From JAZKFP01 sp040386355 (GTDB lineage: Bacteria; Pseudomonadota; Gammaproteobacteria; Pseudomonadales; UBA6940): a DNA stretch of 8,083 bases. The stretch is from the NCBI GenBank assembly GCA_040386355.1, contig JAZKFP010000039.1, forward strand, positions 1 through 8,083, read 5' to 3'. Position 1 is the first letter of the stretch. Each line of letters begins with the position of its first letter. The notes beneath the pieces are model-generated. The model was not told the DNA's origin. It saw nothing but the letters and a program-made list of their open reading frames with translations, and ran no database searches. A program made the translations under genes and the position numbers. Below, one piece after another: positions 1-6,033 of this stretch.

Positions 1-113
1 TAAAAATCCACTGACAATAAATAAATCCAGTAACCTACATACCTTATCAATTCTTAAGCTTATTGTTTAATTTGCCTATCCATTTGGATGGCTTTAAACT
101 TTGGAGAGTTGAC

Positions 114-452
114 ATGAATAAGTTACAAACATTGATCGCAGCTTCATTTCTATGTATTTCATCAACAGCAGTTTATTCTGCGCCTGATAATGTTCCAGGC
201 GGTGACGTGCCACCAGCACAAATTCAAAAAGATAACGTTCCTAACTCAACTGAAAATGGCAATTATTTAGAGCCACAACCAGCTGATGCAAGCACTGATG
301 CCAATGCAACTAGTAAGCATAAAAATCAAAAGGGTATGAAAAAAGACAAGATGCACAAAGACAAAATGATGAAAGATAAAAAAATGGGCACAGAAGGTAA
401 GAATACGACAGAGGATCCTGCTAGCGGCGGGGCAGATGTTAAATCCAATTAA
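114..452 (+). CDS. Small exported protein with MxKDx pentapeptide repeats
   Basis: This encodes a 112-residue exported protein of unknown function. Residues 1-23 form a signal peptide (charged MNK, hydrophobic LIAASFLCISSTAV, probable cleavage near YSA). The mature chain is polar, with two DNVP motifs (25-28 and 40-43), then a lysine/methionine-rich stretch with three tandem pentapeptides MKKDK, MHKDK and MMKDK at 75-89. That pattern matches the family known as pentapeptide MxKDx repeat proteins, which have a leader peptide followed by these repeats and no established role. The tail (TEDPASGGADVKSN) is acidic to neutral. I chose the ATG at 114 over one at 63 in the same frame because GGAGAG lies 5 bases before it and a signal peptide begins exactly there. 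The gene is followed by a strong terminator, so it is probably monocistronic. The family assignment rests on the repeat pattern only. Confidence 0.85.
   Translation: MNKLQTLIAASFLCISSTAVYSAPDNVPGGDVPPAQIQKDNVPNSTENGNYLEPQPADASTDANATSKHKNQKGMKKDKMHKDKMMKDKKMGTEGKNTTEDPASGGADVKSN
336..380 (+). repeat. Three in-frame MxKDK pentapeptide repeats
   Basis: Three consecutive 15-base units encode MKKDK, MHKDK and MMKDK inside the small exported protein. Only the second residue of each unit varies. Copy number could vary between strains, but this single window cannot show it. Confidence 0.8.
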
Positions 453-460
453 TGTGAAAA

Positions 461-494
461 TTAAAACTTAGCTCTTTATTGAGCTAAGTTTTAA
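461..494 (+). terminator. Rho-independent terminator of the MxKDx gene
   Basis: A perfect 14-bp inverted repeat (461-474 with 481-494) with a six-base loop lies nine bases after the stop codon. Its T-rich 3' arm is followed by CTTTT. The arms are also A/T-rich on the other strand, but no gene converges on it from the right. Confidence 0.8.
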
Positions 495-565
495 ACTTTT
501 AACGTGGTGTTACTAATAATGACTGTCCGCAATGTTTCATTCAAATTAAATTAAAGGATTTCTAA

Positions 566-862
566 ATGAAAAAAATACTAATGGGATTACTTGTGTTAAT
601 CCTATCTTCTTCATATTCTGCATTTTCTGCTAACTATGAAAATGATGCCTCCCCTTCTAATAAATCAAGAAGCTCTCAAGTACAAAAACATAAAAACACT
701 ATTGAAAAAAATAATCAAAAATCAAATTCAGAAAAAGCACGTAAAACGAAATCTAAAGAAAAAAGTATGCATACTAAGGATGAATTGACAGACACCAATC
801 AAAATGAGCCTGCAGATGCTATGGAAATTAAATCACCTACACCAACTCATGAAAAGAAATAA
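566..862 (+). CDS. Small exported lysine-rich low-complexity protein
   Basis: This encodes a 98-residue protein of unknown function. Residues 1-22 are a clear signal peptide (MKK, then the hydrophobic core ILMGLLVLILSS, cleavage probably around the YSA or FSA sites at 17-22). The remainder is almost entirely Lys, Ser, Asn, Thr, Glu and Gln with no predicted fold, so a disordered periplasmic or secreted chain is likely. The motif MHTKDE and the tail NEPADAMEIKSP resemble the MHKDK repeat and EDPASGGADVKSN tail of the upstream gene. It may therefore be a diverged paralogue that lost the repeat array; this is inference from short low-complexity matches. AGGA at 555-558 lies 7 bases before the ATG. 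The upstream terminator separates it from its neighbour, and no clear terminator follows. Confidence 0.75.
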   Translation: MKKILMGLLVLILSSSYSAFSANYENDASPSNKSRSSQVQKHKNTIEKNNQKSNSEKARKTKSKEKSMHTKDELTDTNQNEPADAMEIKSPTPTHEKK

Positions 863-1180
863 TTAATAACTTTTATACCTGAGCATTGAGATCAATTACA
901 ATGTTCATAATTATGGTTAAATCAAGAATATAATTAAGTTCATAGTCTCAAAATTCGCATATCCCATGACTATTTAACGACCATCATATTAGTTTCCTAT
1001 TTCCGCTTTGGGCAGAATGCAGTCATAGTTTCCGTCAACTTACGGCCCAAAGCTGACGAACATTTGATTAGATATAGTCAACTTTGATCGTGATCTCACA
1101 ACTAGCACCTGTGTGTGACTTGCTAAGTATTCAAAATGCTTTTGGAGCGCGACCACTAAAGCAACTGAAAGACAGCATTT
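863..1180. other. Non-coding stretch with one palindromic element
   Basis: I see no convincing gene here on either strand. It holds the dispersed palindromic element listed separately (1001-1066) and a weak inverted repeat, AAAATGCT at 1133-1140 against AGCATTTT at 1174-1181, just beyond the stop of the - strand gene. The spacing between those arms (33 bases) is too long for a classical terminator. Confidence 0.5.
1001..1066 (-). repeat. Dispersed imperfect palindrome, copy A
   Basis: The element is bounded by a perfect 9-bp inverted repeat, GCTTTGGGC (1005-1013) and GCCCAAAGC (1045-1053), enclosing about 31 bases. Read on the - strand it aligns with the element at 6791-6853, sharing the 13-mer GGGCCGTAAGTTG plus similar outer arms (CAGCTTTGGGCC versus CTGCTTAGGGCC). 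It is non-coding. It resembles the intergenic palindromic repeats common in gammaproteobacterial genomes; that resemblance is recollection, not a database result. Confidence 0.6.
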
Positions 1181-1414
1181 TTACTGTGATAGGTAATAGT
1201 CTGCCACTTTTTCCTCACTAAATTCCAAATTAGCAGAGGCTAAATCTTGGGAATAATTCGGTGTCACTGTGTAATCATGATAATGATAACTATCGGTTGT
1301 CGAGACATAGACGAGTTTTCCAACGATATTTTCATAAGAATAAGCGTCATAAATCTCATTTGATATTTCTAAGTTTCTGACAAATTCCAAATGCTCTCTT
1401 GGGTTCGACTTCAT
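1181..1414 (-). CDS. Hypothetical protein, 77 residues
   Basis: I do not recognise this small soluble protein. It is rich in Tyr, Ser, Asp and Glu, with no signal peptide, membrane segment or cysteine. The central part (residues 30-55, containing GKLVYVSTTDSYHYHDYTV) reads like alternating beta strands with a His/Tyr cluster, and the C-terminus is probably helical (FSEEKVADYYLSQ). The start is well supported: AGGAGA at 1419-1424 precedes the ATG by four bases. It stands alone, 245 bases from the histidine kinase stop on the same strand, with no obvious terminator between, so a shared transcript cannot be excluded. The composition is ordinary for this region. The coding call rests mainly on the ribosome binding site and protein-like composition. 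Confidence 0.7.
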   Translation of the reverse strand: MKSNPREHLEFVRNLEISNEIYDAYSYENIVGKLVYVSTTDSYHYHDYTVTPNYSQDLASANLEFSEEKVADYYLSQ

Positions 1415-1659
1415 GGATTCTCCTGGATTAGTTTAAATCGCATTCTAGAATTGTTAGGCTATTTTTAGTTATTTATTTTGCTAACTAAATCAGAATTTAT
1501 TCTACACAACATTATCATTCTTGAAATTTGACAACAATTGGGTGAGTCTATTATTTGCCAAACTTTTTTCATTTAAATTACATTTGCTGCATAAAGATCA
1601 TTCAAATTAGTATTTGAAAAAAGTCCATATAACTCGTAAAAAAAAATTAAAGCATAGAA

Positions 1660-3678
1660 TTAATATTTCACTTTATTTTTAGATGTACAAATAATTGCTA
1701 ATTTATCTAGTAATGTTTCCAATTCAACAGGCTTTACTAGGTGGTAATCAAAACCTGCAGCAGCAGTACTCTTACGATCGCTATCTTGACTATATCCCGT
1801 GATTGCAATTAATTTACAACTTTTTGTCTCTGTTTGAGTTTTTAGTAGCATTGCTAATTGGTTTCCATCAATTCCCGGCAATCCGATGTCTAGTAAACAC
1901 ACATCAGGAATTTCATTACGTGCCCGTTCGAGCGCCTTTAACGCTTCATGCTCAACAATTACCCTGTGTCCAATCATTTCCAGAAACATTGCCAAAACAT
2001 TGGCTGCGTCAATATTATCGTCCACAATTAGCAAAGTTAAGTATTCCCCTAAATGTTCATTGATTTGTAATGGTTCAACATTAACTTCGACAGGAATTTC
2101 GATTAACGGAAGAGTTACAGTGAATTTGCTTCCAAAACCTTCTCCCTTACTTGTTGCAAAAACAGTGCCACCGTGGAGGTTGACCAGACTTTTCACAAGT
2201 GCCAATCCAATGCCCAAACCTCCTTGAATTCGATCAGATGTCCGCTCTGCTTGAGCAAACAAATCAAATGCTCGTTCAATTGTTTCTTCAGACATTCCAA
2301 TACCGTTATCAGACACTGACAATTCAACAGTTTTTTGTTTTAATTCCATCGAAAGCACAATGCTGCCTTCGTCTGAAGTGTATTTGGCAGCATTGTTAAG
2401 AATATTAGCAAACACCTGAACCAACCGTTTGTGATCTCCTAAAATATAGGTCAAATCCGATGTTATTTGAGTAGTAAATTGATGTTTTTTTGATTCTAAT
2501 AAAGGGCGAAATTGTTCTATAGCCTCATTAATCACTTGCTTGAGATCTATTTCGACTCTGTTCAAAGTAACTAGACCACGTGTAACGCGTGATACATCAA
2601 GCAGATCGTCCACCAGGCTCGTCATATGTTTTACTTGGCGTGAAATGATGTCGGTAGTTTTTTTTAGTTTCTGCTCATCTGGTCTACCTAATGACAGTAA
2701 TTTAGCAGCTGCACTGATAGGCGCCAAAGGATTACGTAGTTCGTGTGCTAGCATCGCTAAAAATTCGTCTTTGCGACGATCAGCTTCAAATAATTTTTTT
2801 TCAATTTTTTTCCGAGATGTAATATCGACTGCCACTCCCGCAAAGCGCTTTTCATTAGTCTCTACATTCTCGAAATTTCGACCCAAAGCTGAAATCCAAA
2901 TAATTTCTCCAGATTTCTGTGGAATTCGATATTCAATGTCGTACGTTTCGCCAGTATTGATGGCATGCGCAATTGCCTTTAAAACACGTTCTCGATCTTC
3001 GTCGTGAATCATGTTGGTAAATTTTTCTAGTTGAGTACCACCTTCAGCAATAGCCGCATCCACTTGAAACAAACGTGCAAACCGATCATCAACAACAGCA
3101 ATATTAGTTTCTGGATCATATGACCAAGTTCCAACTGTACCAGAAGCATCTAGGGATATTTGTAGACAATTTTGACTATCCTGCAGTTTTGCAAATGATA
3201 AAACAGTATCGGTCGTTTCAACAATAGTACAGATAACCCCCACTGTTTGATTAGCTTCATCCATTATTGGACTATATGCAAAAGTGAAATAAGCTTGTTC
3301 AGGTTTTCCAAAGCGATTTAATATGAATAATTCATTTTTATAAAACTGCGGTTTTCCAGTAAATGCAAGTTCTGCTATTTCGCAAACTGTTTCTGAAATT
3401 TCTGACCATAATTCAGACAAACGACGTCCTTGGCCTAATGCTACTTTGCTTCCCAAAATTGGCACATATGCCTTATTATAGAAAACATAAAATTCCTTCC
3501 CCCACATAATATAAGAAGGGAAACCAGAATTCATTACTATCGCAAATGCTGTGCGGAATGCCGGAGTCCACCCATTTATGTCACCGACAGGATGATTTGA
3601 CCAATCGAAAGTCTCTAAATCACTTCTAACTTTATCGTCAGTATTAATTAACTCTAGATTAAATGGAGAATAAGTCAA
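1660..3678 (-). CDS. Soluble hybrid sensor histidine kinase/response regulator
   Basis: This 672-residue protein senses a signal, autophosphorylates and passes phosphate to its own receiver domain. Order of domains: an N-terminal PAS/GAF-like sensor (about 22-160, with the NHPVG and WGKEFYVFYNKAY signatures seen at the start of many soluble kinases); a PAS domain of the PAS_3 type (about 172-295); a HisKA dimerisation helix with H-box AHELRNP and phospho-acceptor His312; an ATPase domain with N-box NNAAKY (428-433), DNGIG (457-461) and GGLGIGL (486-492); and a receiver (about 547-664) with acidic pair Asp553/Asp554, phospho-acceptor Asp597, Thr627 and Lys649. All catalytic residues are present. 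No signal peptide or membrane segment is visible, so the signal should be cytoplasmic. The start is TTG with no Shine-Dalgarno match; an in-frame TGA lies two codons upstream and the first internal ATG (residue 49) would cut into the sensor. There is no output domain and no adjacent partner, so the phosphate's destination is unknown. Confidence 0.93.
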   Translation of the reverse strand: MTYSPFNLELINTDDKVRSDLETFDWSNHPVGDINGWTPAFRTAFAIVMNSGFPSYIMWGKEFYVFYNKAYVPILGSKVALGQGRRLSELWSEISETVCEIAELAFTGKPQFYKNELFILNRFGKPEQAYFTFAYSPIMDEANQTVGVICTIVETTDTVLSFAKLQDSQNCLQISLDASGTVGTWSYDPETNIAVVDDRFARLFQVDAAIAEGGTQLEKFTNMIHDEDRERVLKAIAHAINTGETYDIEYRIPQKSGEIIWISALGRNFENVETNEKRFAGVAVDITSRKKIEKKLFEADRRKDEFLAMLAHELRNPLAPISAAAKLLSLGRPDEQKLKKTTDIISRQVKHMTSLVDDLLDVSRVTRGLVTLNRVEIDLKQVINEAIEQFRPLLESKKHQFTTQITSDLTYILGDHKRLVQVFANILNNAAKYTSDEGSIVLSMELKQKTVELSVSDNGIGMSEETIERAFDLFAQAERTSDRIQGGLGIGLALVKSLVNLHGGTVFATSKGEGFGSKFTVTLPLIEIPVEVNVEPLQINEHLGEYLTLLIVDDNIDAANVLAMFLEMIGHRVIVEHEALKALERARNEIPDVCLLDIGLPGIDGNQLAMLLKTQTETKSCKLIAITGYSQDSDRKSTAAAGFDYHLVKPVELETLLDKLAIICTSKNKVKY

Positions 3679-3707
3679 TTTGATTCATATCAAAAATGTT
3701 TAATTCT

Positions 3708-3713
3708 ATTATA
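3708..3713 (-). promoter_or_regulatory. Candidate -10 box for the hybrid kinase
   Basis: A perfect TATAAT lies on the - strand about 30 bases before the kinase TTG start, between that start and the hydrolase terminator. No good -35 box is found at the usual distance, so the call is tentative. It predicts a very short 5' leader. Confidence 0.4.
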
Positions 3714-3742
3714 ACCATGAATATTGATTTATCTTTAAATGC

Positions 3743-3776
3743 AAAAAAACCTCATACGTATTGTATAAAGGTTTTT
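3743..3776 (-). terminator. Rho-independent terminator of the hydrolase gene
   Basis: On the - strand, AAAAACCT pairs with AGGTTTTT (3769-3776 with 3745-3752), with further pairing of ATAC and GTAT inside, and ends in a run of seven T. It lies about 20 bases after the hydrolase stop and uncouples that gene from the kinase downstream. Confidence 0.8.
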
Positions 3777-3795
3777 AGAATCAAGTTGGAAGAAT

Positions 3796-4905
3796 TTATT
3801 GGGTTAAAAATGCTTGTTTTAAACGTTCACCTGCATACATTTGCGCATCTTTAGCTTTTTGAACTACCGCAGCAGTGCCAAAAAACTCATGTGTTACACC
3901 TTCATAATCGCGCCGTTCCACTTGTACGCCAGCTTTTTGTAGTGCATCTTCCATTTTTTCGCCATCACTTCGTAATGGATCAATTCGTGCGTTAATAAGA
4001 GTAACTGAAGGCAAACCTTTAAGATTTGCGTCAATAAGTTGAATCCTTGGATCTTTTAAATCCGCTTCTGAACGAACTGTCTTATCAAAAAACCATTCCA
4101 TCATAGCTCTATTCAATGGCATTGCTACAGCATTTTCTATGTACGATGCAGTGTTAGTACTTGATTGAGTAATTGGGTAGACTGCTAATACGTGCTTAGG
4201 AGCTTGAATACCAGCATCTCGTGCGGCTATAGCCGTGGCAATTGCTAAATTACCGCCAGCGCTTTCGCCCGCTAAAGCGACAAGTTTAGGATTGCCTTTA
4301 AAAGTTTTTGCATTGGTTAAAGTCCATTTATAAGCAGCTAATGAATCATCCCATGATGCTGGAAATTTATGTTCAGGTGCTTGACGATAATCAACTGACA
4401 CTACAATTGCATTAGCAGCTTTAGCTAATCCACGTGCACCGCCATCGTATACTTTTCTGTCAGCAATTACCCAACCTCCACCGTGATAATACACAATTAC
4501 CGGGAATGGACCTGCGCCAGATGGCGTATAAAGTGTTGCTGGTAAATTACCAACGGCACCTTTTACAGTTATATCTTTTGCTGTCACGCCAGGAACTAAA
4601 CTTTCTGGACTCGTCCTTTTACCTTGCTGCTTTAAAACCACATTCACAGCATCAGCAATAGTAGTATTTTGACGGGCAGTTGCTACATCTACTTTTTCAA
4701 TTGCTTTAGGATTAAGGCTAGCATGAGCGTTTAAAACGGTAAGCATATCTTCATCAGCACGTAAATTTCCTAATGCTTTCGCAACAGCTGTTTTGATAGG
4801 ATTAGGTTTGCCAGAAGATTCTTTTTTAGCATTTGTTGTAGAACAGGCTGTTAGCGCAATTAATCCTAACGTAGATAAAATTAAGGGGATCGATAGTTTT
4901 TTCAT
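3796..4905 (-). CDS. Lipoprotein alpha/beta hydrolase (hormone-sensitive-lipase family)
   Basis: This 369-residue enzyme is predicted to hydrolyse carboxyl esters while anchored to a membrane. Residues 1-21 form a lipoprotein signal with lipobox LTAC; Cys21 would be lipidated, and Ser at +2 favours the outer membrane under the Lol rule. A helical linker and cap follow (about 35-110), then the alpha/beta hydrolase core. Family motifs are intact: oxyanion-hole HGGGW (141-145), DYRQAPEHKFP (172-182), nucleophile elbow GESAG with Ser215, acid Asp309 in ARIDPLRSD, and His339 in GVTHEFFG. This is the layout of bacterial family IV (HSL-like) esterases, which usually act on short- to medium-chain esters; the true substrate is not visible. 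The ATG is supported by AGGA (4912-4915) six bases upstream. A palindromic, directly repeated site lies 27-47 bases before the start. The gene ends in its own terminator and appears monocistronic. Confidence 0.92.
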   Translation of the reverse strand: MKKLSIPLILSTLGLIALTACSTTNAKKESSGKPNPIKTAVAKALGNLRADEDMLTVLNAHASLNPKAIEKVDVATARQNTTIADAVNVVLKQQGKRTSPESLVPGVTAKDITVKGAVGNLPATLYTPSGAGPFPVIVYYHGGGWVIADRKVYDGGARGLAKAANAIVVSVDYRQAPEHKFPASWDDSLAAYKWTLTNAKTFKGNPKLVALAGESAGGNLAIATAIAARDAGIQAPKHVLAVYPITQSSTNTASYIENAVAMPLNRAMMEWFFDKTVRSEADLKDPRIQLIDANLKGLPSVTLINARIDPLRSDGEKMEDALQKAGVQVERRDYEGVTHEFFGTAAVVQKAKDAQMYAGERLKQAFLTQ

Positions 4906-4931
4906 TGTTTTTCCTAAATTTTTAAATAAAT

Positions 4932-4951
4932 AATATTCAATGAATATTCAA
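4932..4951. promoter_or_regulatory. Candidate operator upstream of the hydrolase
   Basis: AATATTCAA occurs twice in direct orientation exactly 11 bases apart (4932-4940 and 4943-4951). The first copy also forms an 8-1-8 palindrome with TGAATATT (4941-4948). One helical turn of spacing just upstream of the hydrolase start fits a regulator-binding site, but the sequence is AT-only apart from the C/G pairs and chance is possible in this AT-rich DNA. Confidence 0.35.
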
Positions 4952-5110
4952 ATTTAAAATGTAGGAAAAAACTTAATATATTGTAGGAAGTAACCCTCTC
5001 TGTATTTAATAATGCTCTTCTATTAATAAATCTTTTACAGCTAAGTAAAGTAATTAAGGATCAAAAACCATGCATGGTTAATTAAACATAAAGCTTATCA
5101 ATAATTACAA

Positions 5111-5343
5111 CTAGACATCATATTTATTGGTGATGCCTAAAAGTTGATTAACCTCAGCTAACTCGTTTTCGATTTTTTCGATGGAATCATATATTTGATG
5201 AATATTGATATGATCTTCGAAACTTGGTTCGTTTTCATTTCTTTAAATCCATCATGAATAGACAATTTTAAAAGTTCCATTTCTAATGAAACCATTTTGG
5301 CTTTGATTAATATCTTATCTTTTATATCGATCAAATCGCTCAT
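5111..5343 (-). pseudogene. Small coiled-coil gene broken by a one-base deletion
   Basis: From the ATG at 5343 one frame reads MSDLIDIKDK... to GFK at residue 34. It then continues as an unlikely basic tail to a TAG at 5158. A shift at the TTTAAA around 5241-5247 opens a second frame reading RNENEPSFEDH... ENELAEVNQLL... to a TAG at 5111. The joined product would be 77 residues, acidic and helical, and the span is one base short of a whole number of codons, as a single deletion predicts (AAAA to AAA). Both halves look like one coiled-coil protein. A weak AGG lies 8 bases before the ATG; a further 13 codons from an upstream TTG are less likely. No slippery heptamer is present, so programmed frameshifting is unlikely. 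A sequencing error is the main alternative. The gene is divergent from the alanine-rich pair and may share its N-terminal module. Confidence 0.6.
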
Positions 5344-5413
5344 GCAAATGCCTAGCGCTAATATACTATTTAATAGATTCAATCATTTTAAAACTGATTT
5401 AAATCTAATACCC

Positions 5414-5428
5414 CCCAATTGGGAATTG
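5414..5428. promoter_or_regulatory. Palindrome in the divergent promoter region
   Basis: CCCAATTGGG (5414-5423) is a perfect 10-bp palindrome, and CAATT/AATTG (5416-5428) overlaps it. It sits between the divergent small genes and touches the candidate -35 box of the + strand unit, so it could be an operator. No regulator is identified. Confidence 0.3.
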
Positions 5429-5455
5429 CAATCTTACTATTATGCGTAATATAGT
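5426..5455 (+). promoter_or_regulatory. Candidate promoter of the alanine-rich gene pair
   Basis: TTGCAA (5426-5431) and TATAGT (5450-5455) are separated by 18 bases, a fair sigma-70 match. It would give a leader of about 34 bases before the first start codon. AT-rich surroundings offer alternatives such as TATATAAA near 5463. Confidence 0.35.
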
Positions 5456-5495
5456 TTAAAGTTATATAAATCATGGGTCAAGCGTAAGGATTTGG

Positions 5496-5996
5496 ATGTC
5501 AATTGAAAATGAAAAAATCATATTTGAGAAACTCAATCATCTAGATAATGAGCTTTGCGCCTTGCGTCATGATTTTGGATTTGTCAGTCAAAAATATTCT
5601 GAAGTATTACACTCATTAAACGCTCTTACCGAACTGTCTACCGAAGCAGCCGAACGTGCCGCTGCATCAGCGAGCAAGGCCTCAATCGCAGCTAAGAAAT
5701 CTGCCGAAACCGCAAGAATCGCCGCGAATGAATCAATGATTTTAGCCGCTGAGGAAGCTGCAGAAGCAGCTGCTGAGGCTGCTGAGGCCGCTATTGAAGC
5801 GGCTGCAGCTGCAAGTGCTGCTTCTGCCGCTACAGCGCTTGCCGCAGCTCATCAGGCACATGAGGCTTCTTTAAAAGCTTCTACTAATTCTGCTGAAGCA
5901 ACTAGACAAGCAACAGAGTCGGCCGCAATTGCAGTAAGAATGTCGAATCAAGCAGCTAGTTACGTGAAACAAGTTAGGGATAAACCCAAAAAATAA
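5496..5996 (+). CDS. Alanine-rich cytoplasmic coiled-coil protein with hendecad repeats
   Basis: I do not recognise this 166-residue protein as a named family. Residues 1-47 form a helical module with heptad-like spacing (FEKLNHLDNELCALRHDFG). Residues 48-157 can be written as ten consecutive 11-residue units without gaps; positions 1, 4, 8 and 11 are almost always Ala, Ser or Thr, while charged residues fall elsewhere. That hendecad pattern predicts a long, nearly straight or right-handed coiled coil packed through small residues. A short basic tail ends in RDKPKK. There is no signal peptide, membrane segment or lipobox, so it should be cytoplasmic, unlike Lpp-type alanine-zipper lipoproteins. 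AAGGA (5486-5490) lies five bases before the ATG. The next gene starts 37 bases downstream and shares the N-terminal module, so the two probably form an operon. A filament, scaffold, surface-binding amphipathic helix or DNA-associated role are all possible; none is shown. Confidence 0.85.
   Translation: MSIENEKIIFEKLNHLDNELCALRHDFGFVSQKYSEVLHSLNALTELSTEAAERAAASASKASIAAKKSAETARIAANESMILAAEEAAEAAAEAAEAAIEAAAAASAASAATALAAAHQAHEASLKASTNSAEATRQATESAAIAVRMSNQAASYVKQVRDKPKK
5637..5966 (+). repeat. Ten ungapped hendecad units
   Basis: Units run from STEAAERAAAS through ASKASIAAKKS, AETARIAANES and so on to VRMSNQAASYV. Column 4 is Ala in nine of ten units and Ser in the last; column 8 is Ala or Ser in all ten. 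The DNA is not a simple tandem repeat, so the pattern is kept at protein level, although a GCN-rich tract at 5746-5840 is locally repetitive. Confidence 0.65.
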
Positions 5997-6033
5997 CTCT
6001 ATTTGGTTTGTATTACTTGATGAAGGAAACAAT

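Noticed and set aside
63..113. Upstream ATG extending the MxKDx protein by 17 residues
   Set aside because: The extension would bury the signal peptide, and the strong ribosome binding site belongs to the ATG at 114.
1464..1489. Inverted repeat TTTAGTTA/TAACTAAA upstream of the 77-residue gene
   Set aside because: Eight A/T-rich base pairs with a ten-base gap can easily arise by chance here, and nothing else supports a function.
1601..1618. Perfect 7-bp hairpin TTCAAAT/ATTTGAA as terminator of the kinase gene
   Set aside because: On the - strand it is not followed by a T-run and is made of A/T pairs almost throughout; it could be chance in this AT-rich stretch.
1803..3007. Several open frames on the + strand across the kinase gene
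   Set aside because: They overlap a full-length kinase with all catalytic motifs on the - strand, have low-complexity or unlikely composition and lack ribosome binding sites. They are shadows.
5241..5247. Programmed -1 frameshift at TTTAAA in the small - strand gene
   Set aside because: The codons TTT AAA preceded by A do not form an X XXY YYZ slippery heptamer, and a slipped lysine tRNA would pair with TAA. A simple deletion or sequencing error explains it better.
5344..5382. TTG start adding 13 residues to the frameshifted small gene
   Set aside because: No ribosome binding site is seen before it, and the ATG at 5343 gives a start like those of the related neighbours (MS followed by acidic residues).
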